A stretch of DNA of 6,700 bases from CAYLZO01 sp964387775 (GTDB taxonomy: Bacteria; Chloroflexota; Anaerolineae; JAAYZQ01). The stretch is taken from NCBI GenBank assembly GCA_964387775.1, contig CAYLZO010000264.1:1-6700 (forward strand). Direction: 5' to 3'. Positions 1 through 4,713 of this stretch are shown here, piece by piece. Position numbers and translations under genes: made by a program. The notes under the pieces were generated by a model. It was given only the letters and a program-made list of their open reading frames with translations, searched no databases and was not told the origin of the DNA. Position 1 is the stretch's first letter, and each line of letters starts with the position of its first letter.

Positions 1-70
1 TCTTGAGGCGGGAGAGGGGGTGGGGGTTGGCCGGGCCCCAGACTCTGTCTTGGTTCATGTGGTTTGTCAT
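1..70 (-). CDS. Start of an unidentified gene, cut off by the left edge
   Basis: Only the first 23 codons are present. The ATG at 70-68 is preceded by AAGGAG (minus strand, about 5 nt spacing), a good ribosome binding site, and the frame stays open to the edge. It begins 24 nt after the stop of the HEPN-motif gene on the same strand, so it is probably the next gene of one operon. The peptide opens MTNHMNQDRV and continues with WGPANPHPLSRLK, rich in Pro and His. I have a weak, unverified impression that similar N-termini occur on DNA-methyltransferase-like proteins of accessory regions, but 23 residues cannot support a function. A spurious ORF is possible, though the binding site and spacing argue against it. 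Confidence 0.6.
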   Translation of the reverse strand, partial: MTNHMNQDRVWGPANPHPLSRLK

Positions 71-94
71 GCTTGCTCCTTATTGGACAGATGA

Positions 95-820
95 TCAGAC
101 GCTGACTTTCCACTCGAACTCATTAAACAGCATCAAAACTGAAGGGTATTCCCTGGTCACTGGGTCAGGGCTGAAAAGTCGCAAAATGACTCCAATCGGC
201 AGTGCTCTCAATCCTATCACGTTGGCTCTCGCCAAGTGATTGCTTAGGCTTTGGTCGCCACTCTTTAGTTTCTCCCAGTATGTATCCAAACCCTCTGCTA
301 TCAGTGGCTTGAGCTTGTCCAGAACTTCATAGTCGATGTCCTGGATCTGATACTTTGCTGTTGCCTGGCCGTGTGCCGCGAAATGCCTCATGGCTACCAG
401 GCGATCAATGGTGTATGGGCCTTGGCTGGTTTGGATGATGTCGGCTGGTGCCTGCCCACGGTAGAACGAATCGGCCAGCCACTTAAACCCTGCCTGTAAA
501 TCACTCTTCGCCCCTCGTTGGGGTGCAGCAAAGGAAGTGTCGTTACCTTGAAGGCACCGTCCGAGCAAATCAACCGCAGATGCGAGAACGCCGTAGGCAG
601 GAAGGTAGGTCGCCGCAAGAGGCCCTTGCAGCAGGGAGCTTACGCTGGTGCAAATGCTGTGTATGACCCCAAGAACGTACATTGCCTTGGTAGTTATCGG
701 ACGAAAATCCGAGTTTCCAAAGGCTTCTTTGTTCAAGGTCTCCCATACGGCCTTTTCATTTAGCCATGCTTGCCCAACTGCTGTTGCGTCGGGATCTATA
801 ATCTGTGCTGGTGCGCTCAT
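95..820 (-). CDS. Hypothetical HEPN-like protein (R-H-x3-H-G motif)
   Basis: A 241-aa protein, predicted soluble and largely helical, with no signal peptide. Seen: RHFAAHG at residues 145-151, preceded by TIDRLVAM. This fits the HEPN signature R-x4-6-H with a polar residue (N, D or H) directly after the Arg. In HEPN proteins this motif forms a composite active site in a dimer, and many members are metal-independent RNases, often toxins or defence effectors. A second conserved-looking stretch, LPAYGVLASAVDLLGRCLQG (residues 73-92), would be a long helix of the bundle. The reading frame stays open up to 865, but I chose the ATG at 820-818 because AGGAGA lies 7 nt before it; the upstream candidate has no such site. 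It is third in a co-directional accessory cluster. The enzyme activity is inferred from the motif only. A non-catalytic HEPN (for example a nucleotidyltransferase partner) is an alternative. Confidence 0.85.
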   Translation of the reverse strand: MSAPAQIIDPDATAVGQAWLNEKAVWETLNKEAFGNSDFRPITTKAMYVLGVIHSICTSVSSLLQGPLAATYLPAYGVLASAVDLLGRCLQGNDTSFAAPQRGAKSDLQAGFKWLADSFYRGQAPADIIQTSQGPYTIDRLVAMRHFAAHGQATAKYQIQDIDYEVLDKLKPLIAEGLDTYWEKLKSGDQSLSNHLARANVIGLRALPIGVILRLFSPDPVTREYPSVLMLFNEFEWKVSV

Positions 821-1001
821 TTCATCTCTCCTGGAAGACAATCCTTTGCCATTCCACATCAGCAAATGCCGACTGGCGGGCAGATCGGCTATAGAGTTAT
901 CCGAGTTCTTGGGTATTATGGCTCTTCATTGGCTACATACGTTTTTCATAACTTCTCAATAAACCAGGGAAAAGTCCCAGTGAGGCACATGTTCGCGTCT
1001 C
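821..1001 (-). other. 181-nt intergenic gap before the HEPN-like gene
   Basis: This stretch separates the two-TM gene from the HEPN-like gene and is more AT-rich than its surroundings. I see a CATAAT hexamer (minus strand) that could be a -10, but no matching -35 at 16-18 nt, so no promoter is called. A 14-codon ORF (minus, 990-946) has AGGAG 8 nt upstream overlapping the stop codon of the preceding gene. No convincing terminator is visible, so the HEPN-like gene may still be read through from upstream. Confidence 0.35.
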
Positions 1002-1865
1002 CTAGTCAGATGATTGGCAATCTGCGAGTTTCGCTAGTTCCCCGAGTCCCTCGTTGTTCCACTTCTCACAGATTTCTCTGCGAAGCTCACCAAGGTCTCC
1101 CTCAACAATCATGAGGTGGTTCTTTGATGCTTCGTCAATGCCTCTTTGTGTCCAGTAGTTGATTTCGATACGGTAGGATTTCAAAGAGTTGAGCTGTTGG
1201 ACAAAGATGTGTGGGCTATCACGTTCAGCGATCCTGAGAGGAAGCTCATACCTTGCTGGGAAGGGATCACGCCAGCCGTCGATGGTGTCGACCCTTTGAC
1301 CCATGTACCCACCTCCATGGCCATAGAAGAAATGACCTGGTGCCGTTTCATCGAAGACGAGGAGAGAAGGTAAATCCATGTCGACAATCTCTAGCTTGAG
1401 CCTGCCAAACTCTTGACTCTGATTCATTCCTTCGAGCTGTGTACCGAGTACTACCCAGCCTGGCAATCCTTGGTTGTCTAAGCCGCTCGGACGGTCAATC
1501 TCCGCTTTGAGGTCAGGAAAGGGACAGTATCTGGAAGAATACGGCACATAACAATAACTCTCCAATTTCTTGAAACAAATGTCCGCCCTGGTATCTTCAT
1601 ACGCATTGATCAGATCGTGTAGCTGCTCCTTTTCGAACTCCACCTCGGCGAATAGTCTCACATTCGCCACAAAGAAGAAGAGAATGATTATTCCAACAAC
1701 TAGCCAAGGCTCCCACCATGGGGCCTTGAAATCGGGTACGAAGGCAAGGAGAAAGAACAGCACAATTCCAAGCACATCGAAGGCAACGAGTATTCTATTG
1801 ATCCAATTGCCTAACAGCCCAAGCGTATACCTCTTGACAACACCCATTCTTGATTGTGCTTTCAC
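1002..1865 (-). CDS. Hypothetical two-TM membrane protein with cytoplasmic C-terminal domain
   Basis: A 287-aa protein I do not recognise. Seen: a basic N-terminus (R6, K11, R12), hydrophobic helices at about 25-43 and 54-69 joined by a short Trp/Pro-rich loop, a charged helix at about 74-104 (EVEFEKEQ onward) that may form a coiled coil, then a roughly 180-residue domain with alternating hydrophobic strands such as RLKLEIVDMD (155-164) and SYRIEINYW (230-238) and a glycine-rich YGHGGGYMG (181-189). The positive-inside rule puts both termini in the cytoplasm. Two TMs followed by a helix resembles the general layout of SLATT-type membrane effectors, but I see no family motif, so this is only an analogy. 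The start is a GTG whose bases overlap the TGA of the zinc-ribbon gene (GTGA, 4 nt), pointing to translational coupling; an internal ATG at 1847-1845 is the alternative and has no clear ribosome binding site. Confidence 0.83.
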   Translation of the reverse strand: MKAQSRMGVVKRYTLGLLGNWINRILVAFDVLGIVLFFLLAFVPDFKAPWWEPWLVVGIIILFFFVANVRLFAEVEFEKEQLHDLINAYEDTRADICFKKLESYCYVPYSSRYCPFPDLKAEIDRPSGLDNQGLPGWVVLGTQLEGMNQSQEFGRLKLEIVDMDLPSLLVFDETAPGHFFYGHGGGYMGQRVDTIDGWRDPFPARYELPLRIAERDSPHIFVQQLNSLKSYRIEINYWTQRGIDEASKNHLMIVEGDLGELRREICEKWNNEGLGELAKLADCQSSD

Positions 1866-2668
1866 TTTTCTGGGCTACTCAGCAACTGTAGCTCAACCCA
1901 AGCTGCAATAGCCTTGTCCATCTTTTCCTCGGCAACATCGAATCTCTTGCTCACCTCAGAGTCCGATTCCTGAGCCATAAACGCTAGATAGCCGCCGATG
2001 AACTCGTCCATGTACTCCACCATAAGCAATTGTGTTTCTTTCGCACACCAGGGTTCGTCCAGCCCCTGGACTTCCCGGCGTATCTCCTGCATTTCTCCAA
2101 CGATTGGTGACAGAGCGATGCGTCCTGTATTTCCGGCTAGCTCCGTCTTGTCGTCCCATCGCTCGATTAACCCCTGGAGATCATCGAGGAATTGGTCAAG
2201 CTCTGGACCGGCGCAGGGTGGTGTGCTTGTGGGTCTCGGTGTGCTTGGGGTCAAGAAAGGTATGCCGTCTGCCTGCTGGTATACAGCAACTACGACAAAG
2301 CTGAGGAAACCAAGCAAGCAGACACCGATCAGCCAGGGGAGCAGTTTGCTGAGAGTGCTTTTTCTGTTTTGCTCGACTATTGGTTCTCTAGCCATGCCTC
2401 TAGCCGTAGCAATAGACGAATCTTCTGTGACTTGGGGCAACAAGCTGCGGAGATCGTTGAAAGTTATCTCCCGCTTCAAAAGATATGCCTTGTCCTCACG
2501 CCCGATTTTCTGATATGCCCATTGATCCTCACCCATCCACAGCAGCACAGAACCGCATCTCTGGCATTCATACCAAATGAAGAGTTGACCATCCTTTTTC
2601 ATCGTCTTACGGGACAGGCTGTCTTCTGCGAAGCAAATGGGACATGCGGGCAAGTTCAATTGAGACAT
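1862..2668 (-). CDS. Hypothetical zinc-ribbon, single-TM anchored protein
   Basis: A 268-aa protein of unknown function. Seen in order: an N-terminal zinc ribbon with CPIC (Cys9, Cys12) and CQRC (Cys35, Cys38); a charged, mostly hydrophilic middle; one hydrophobic helix at about 110-130 preceded by Lys/Arg; a Pro/Thr-rich linker at about 137-151; and a helical C-terminal region (155-265) with Cys152 and Cys208, which could pair if exported. The positive residues before the helix predict the ribbon inside and the C-terminal domain outside. This layout suggests a membrane sensor or scaffold, but no partner or ligand can be read from it. The open frame extends upstream to 2860. I chose the ATG at 2668-2666 because AAGGAGG sits 7 nt before it and the ribbon starts 9 residues in; the longer form would run through the candidate promoter. 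It is the first gene of the cluster and overlaps the next by 4 nt. Confidence 0.85.
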   Translation of the reverse strand: MSQLNLPACPICFAEDSLSRKTMKKDGQLFIWYECQRCGSVLLWMGEDQWAYQKIGREDKAYLLKREITFNDLRSLLPQVTEDSSIATARGMAREPIVEQNRKSTLSKLLPWLIGVCLLGFLSFVVVAVYQQADGIPFLTPSTPRPTSTPPCAGPELDQFLDDLQGLIERWDDKTELAGNTGRIALSPIVGEMQEIRREVQGLDEPWCAKETQLLMVEYMDEFIGGYLAFMAQESDSEVSKRFDVAEEKMDKAIAAWVELQLLSSPEK

Positions 2669-2674
2669 AGCATT

Positions 2675-2682
2675 TCCTCCTT
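2675..2682 (-). promoter_or_regulatory. Strong ribosome binding site of the zinc-ribbon gene
   Basis: AAGGAGG on the minus strand lies about 7 nt before the ATG at 2668-2666. It decides the start in favour of the 268-aa form over the 332-residue open frame. Confidence 0.7.
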
Positions 2683-2688
2683 GGCCAT

Positions 2689-2707
2689 GTGGGGAATGCG
2701 TCCCCAC
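2689..2707 (-). repeat. Perfect 7-bp inverted repeat in the leader of the zinc-ribbon gene
   Basis: GTGGGGA and TCCCCAC flank a 5-nt loop. The repeat lies between the candidate promoter and the ribosome binding site, ending about 7 nt before AAGGAGG. In RNA it would be a stable GC-rich hairpin that leaves the binding site free; in DNA it could be an operator. No T-rich tail follows on either strand, so it is not an obvious terminator. Confidence 0.5.
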
Positions 2708-2729
2708 TATTGGATACCAGGGATCGGGC

Positions 2730-2759
2730 ATTAGATGCCTTCGGAACGTGCCATTGCAA
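2730..2759 (-). promoter_or_regulatory. Candidate sigma-70-type promoter for the accessory cluster
   Basis: On the minus strand, TTGCAA (2759-2754, 4 of 6 to TTGACA) is followed after 18 nt by TCTAAT (2735-2730, 5 of 6 to TATAAT). Transcription would start near 2723, giving a leader of roughly 55 nt that carries the inverted repeat. It lies just beyond the terminator that closes the tRNA unit, where a new promoter is expected. The -35 match is modest. Confidence 0.4.
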
Positions 2760-2804
2760 CCCAAGACGAAGTCACCCAGAGTTGAATGAACCCGCAAACA
2801 CCCA

Positions 2805-2840
2805 CATAAAAGCGGGGGAGCTCTGTCATCAGGCTCCCCC
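2805..2840 (-). terminator. Rho-independent-type terminator after tRNA-Arg
   Basis: The arms GGGGGAGC (2840-2833 on the minus strand) and GCTCCCCC (2821-2814) form a perfect 8-bp stem with an 11-nt loop, followed by GCTTTTAT. The T-run is short but correctly placed. It sits about 100 nt after the tRNA 3' end and before the promoter of the zinc-ribbon gene, so it would separate the two units. Confidence 0.6.
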
Positions 2841-2847
2841 TGTTTCC

Positions 2848-2931
2848 AAGACCGGTGCACGACGGGGGATGCCCCGTAACCACCACCGCGTCTTACCCGC
2901 CATCCGCCACATACGCGAATGTGCGGGTCTT
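2848..2931 (-). other. Hairpin-rich spacer between tRNA-Arg and its terminator
   Basis: No credible gene is seen here. On the minus strand several complementary segments occur: AAGACC (2931-2926) with GGTCTT (2853-2848) as an outer 6-bp helix; CACAT/ATGTG (2923-2919 with 2912-2908) with a 6-nt loop; ACGGGG/CCCCGT (2877-2872 with 2867-2862) with a 4-nt loop. A competing helix, ACCCGC (2928-2923) with GCGGGT (2900-2895), excludes the outer helix. This could be a trailer RNA of the tRNA transcript, a small structured RNA, or chance GC-rich pairing. I match it to no known RNA family. Confidence 0.3.
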
Positions 2932-2938
2932 TACACAG

Positions 2939-3011
2939 TACCCCCGGGGCGACTCGAACGCCCGCACACGGCTTCGGAGGCCGCCGCTCTATCCGCCTGA
3001 GCTACGGGGGC
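2939..3011 (-). tRNA. tRNA-Arg (anticodon CCG)
   Basis: A complete 73-nt cloverleaf reads Arg CGG codons. Seen on the minus strand: acceptor GCCCCCG with CGGGGGT (a G1-U72 wobble closes the stem), TA at 8-9, D-arm GCTC/GAGC with loop AGGCGGATA, anticodon stem GCGGC/GCCGT with loop CTCCGAA (U33, anticodon CCG), a 4-nt variable loop, and T-arm GGGCG/CGCCC with loop TTCGAGT. The discriminator is A. The CCA end is not encoded (CTG follows), so it must be added by the CCA-adding enzyme. The gene begins 6 nt after the malQ stop. Its 3' end faces the low-GC accessory region, the usual orientation for an integrated element. Confidence 0.97.
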
Positions 3012-3017
3012 ATGTGA

Positions 3018-4577
3018 CTACATTCTAGCACAAACCGGACGGTTTGGCAAAGGGTCGCTGCTCTGGGGCTTGCGGCCATAGACCGCCGTAAGCTCCAGCA
3101 AGCGCTGGGCCACGTCGTCGGCCAGGGCGCCGGGCATGAGCCGCCAGCACCAGTTAGGCGGCCCGACCGTGCTGGGCGTGTTCATGCGCGCCCAGTGCCC
3201 CAGGCCGAGCAGGTCCTGCGTGGTCGTCATCGCCGCCTGGGCCACCGAGGACCAGGCCAGCCGGATCAGGCGCCAGGCGATGTCGGTCCCATTGCAGCCC
3301 AGGTACTTGCGCGCATAGTCCCGCTCGTCTTCGGTCGAAGTCTCCTCGTACCAGCCAACGATGGTGTCGTTGTCGTGGGTCCCAGTATACGCCACCCAGG
3401 CCGGCGAGTCATAGTTGTGGGGCAGGAAGGGGTCGCCCGGCCCTGCAGAAAAGGCAAACTGGATCACCTTCATCCCCGGATACCCGAACTCGGCCTGCAA
3501 CGCATCCACGGCGGCGCGCGATTCTTTGTCAAAATCCCCCAGGTCTTCGGCGATGATGGCTACGTCACCCAGCGCGTCGGTGACGGCGTGAAAGAGGTCA
3601 GCGCCAGGGCCGTAAAGCCAGCGCCCCGTGATGGCTGTCTCCGCATCGCCGGGCACCTCCCAGTAGTTGTGGAAGCCGCGGAAGTGGTCGATACGCACCA
3701 CGTCGGCCTGGGTGAAGGCCATACGAAAGCGGTCGATCCACCACTCATAGCCGTTGCCGGCCATCAGATTCCAGCGATAGAGGGGATGGCCCCAGAGCTG
3801 CCCCGTCTCGCTGAAATAGTCGGGCGGCACCCCCGAGACGACTGCGGGCTGCAGGCTTTCGTCCAAGTGAAAGAGGTGAGGATTGGCCCAGACGTCGGTG
3901 CTGTCATAGGCGACAAAAATCGGGATATCGCCGATGATGTGGATACCGCGCTCGTTGGCGTACGCCTTGAGGGCCAGCCACTGCTCGAAAAACTGCCACT
4001 GGCGGTATTTCTGCTTCTCGACCTCGTCGCCCAGCTTCTCGCGCCAGCGGGCCAGCACCCCCGGGTCGCGGACCCGGAGTCCGAGCTCCCACTCTTCCCA
4101 GGCGGCCAGATCGTGCGCCTCCTTGAGGGCCATGAACAGGGCGAAATCCTCCAGCCACGCGGCCTGTTTCTCACAGAATCGCTCAAAGTCCTGGCGCTGC
4201 TCCGGCGATGACCGGGCCTGAAAATTGGCAAAAGCCTGGTCCAGCAGCCGGCTCTTGTGATGGATCACCGGTCCAAAGTCCACCTTGTCCTTGGGGAAAT
4301 GAGGCAGAGCCTCCAGGTCTGTCTGCGAGAGATGACCGGCTTCCACGAGCTTACGCGGGCTGATGAGCATCGGGTTGCCGGCAAAAGCCGACAGGCCCTG
4401 GTAGGGGGAATCGCCGTAGCCGGTGGGGCTCAGGGGCAGCACCTGCCAATAGGTCTGGCCGGCAGAGACGAGGAAATCGACAAAGCGGTAGGCTTCGTCG
4501 CCCAGGTCACCGATACCAAAACGGCCTGGCAATGAGGTGGGGTGCATCAGAATGCCGCTGCGGCGTGGAAATCTCAT
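3018..4577 (-). CDS. malQ: 4-alpha-glucanotransferase (amylomaltase, GH77)
   Basis: A cytoplasmic 519-aa enzyme that transfers 1,4-alpha-glucan segments between maltodextrins, used in maltose or glycogen metabolism. Family-typical sequence is seen throughout: SGILMHPTSLPG (7-18), QVLPLSPTGYGDSPYQ (45-60), GDIPIFVAYDS (216-226), VRIDHFRGF (294-302) with the expected nucleophile Asp297, IIAEDLG (341-347) with acid/base Glu344, and GTHDNDT (399-405) with Asp402. Length fits the roughly 500-residue bacterial form. The ATG at 4577 follows GGAGG by 9 nt. Two oddities: the segment usually like 'EARMNTPG' reads HWARMNTPS (461-469), and after the usual YGR end (500-502) there is a 17-residue tail whose codons also hold the apparent tRNA promoter. 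It has its own promoter upstream, and no other sugar genes are in the window. Confidence 0.97.
   Translation of the reverse strand: MRFPRRSGILMHPTSLPGRFGIGDLGDEAYRFVDFLVSAGQTYWQVLPLSPTGYGDSPYQGLSAFAGNPMLISPRKLVEAGHLSQTDLEALPHFPKDKVDFGPVIHHKSRLLDQAFANFQARSSPEQRQDFERFCEKQAAWLEDFALFMALKEAHDLAAWEEWELGLRVRDPGVLARWREKLGDEVEKQKYRQWQFFEQWLALKAYANERGIHIIGDIPIFVAYDSTDVWANPHLFHLDESLQPAVVSGVPPDYFSETGQLWGHPLYRWNLMAGNGYEWWIDRFRMAFTQADVVRIDHFRGFHNYWEVPGDAETAITGRWLYGPGADLFHAVTDALGDVAIIAEDLGDFDKESRAAVDALQAEFGYPGMKVIQFAFSAGPGDPFLPHNYDSPAWVAYTGTHDNDTIVGWYEETSTEDERDYARKYLGCNGTDIAWRLIRLAWSSVAQAAMTTTQDLLGLGHWARMNTPSTVGPPNWCWRLMPGALADDVAQRLLELTAVYGRKPQSSDPLPNRPVCARM
3022..3050 (-). promoter_or_regulatory. Promoter of tRNA-Arg inside the malQ 3' end
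   Basis: On the minus strand TTGCCA (3050-3045, 5 of 6) is followed after exactly 17 nt by TAGAAT (3027-3022, 5 of 6). The start would fall near 3015, about 4 nt before the tRNA, an ordinary short leader for RNase P. Both boxes lie in the last ten codons of malQ. The spacer contains the 16-nt inverted repeat CAAACCGTCCGGTTTG. Confidence 0.6.
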
Positions 4578-4614
4578 TTTTCGGAACCTCCGTGGTCAGG
4601 TCAATGCGGCGCTC

Positions 4615-4623
4615 ATTATAACA
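4615..4623 (-). promoter_or_regulatory. Extended -10 promoter of malQ
   Basis: The minus strand carries TGTTATAAT: a perfect TATAAT with the TG of an extended -10 element. The transcript would start near 4608, about 30 nt before the malQ ATG, leaving room for GGAGG. No good -35 hexamer is seen 16-18 nt upstream, which is common for extended -10 promoters. Confidence 0.6.
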
Positions 4624-4637
4624 GAGTTTTGACAAAG

Positions 4638-4661
4638 GTGCATATTTCTGCACGCGCAGAA
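4638..4661. repeat. Two overlapping inverted repeats upstream of the malQ promoter
   Basis: GTGCA-N6-TGCAC (4638-4653) and TTCTGC-N4-GCAGAA (4646-4661) share bases and cannot both pair. They cover the -35 zone and just upstream of the malQ -10. The second can also form a hairpin at the end of the pyrK transcript, but no T-run follows on either strand. A regulator site or a weak terminator stem are both possible. Confidence 0.35.
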
Positions 4662-4692
4662 CGCCTCGTGTAGAATGATAATCCAAATCTCT

Positions 4693-4713
4693 TTTTACGT
4701 TCTACGCCCTACG
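4693..4713. repeat. Three 7-nt repeats (NNNTACG) at the pyrK stop
   Basis: On the plus strand TTTTACG, TTCTACG and CCCTACG follow one another without gaps. The pyrK stop codon (4697-4695) and its last codons lie inside them. They look like a short degenerate repeat array that has replaced the original 3' end of the gene. Confidence 0.6.

Noticed and set aside
3..239. Plus-strand frame of 78 codons at the left edge
   Set aside because: It is antisense to the 3' end of the HEPN-like gene and the start of the next gene, both of which have good ribosome binding sites.
821..865. 15-codon extension of the HEPN-like gene
   Set aside because: No ribosome binding site precedes it, while AGGAGA sits 7 nt before the ATG at 820.
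2669..2860. N-terminal 64-codon extension of the zinc-ribbon gene
   Set aside because: It would cover the terminator stem, the candidate promoter and the inverted repeat; the internal ATG has a strong ribosome binding site and begins the conserved-looking domain.
1..2938. Insertion sequence, integrase or CRISPR array in the accessory half
   Set aside because: No transposase or recombinase motifs, no terminal inverted repeats with target duplications, and no regularly spaced direct repeats are visible. A second copy of the tRNA 3' end was also looked for and not found.
3195..4211. Long open frame (338 codons) on the plus strand opposite malQ
   Set aside because: It mirrors the high-GC codon structure of malQ; it shows no recognisable motif and no ribosome binding site, while malQ has all its catalytic motifs.
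4629..4676. Plus-strand TTGACA (4629-4634) and TAGAAT (4671-4676) as a promoter
   Set aside because: The spacing is far too long and no plus-strand gene follows.
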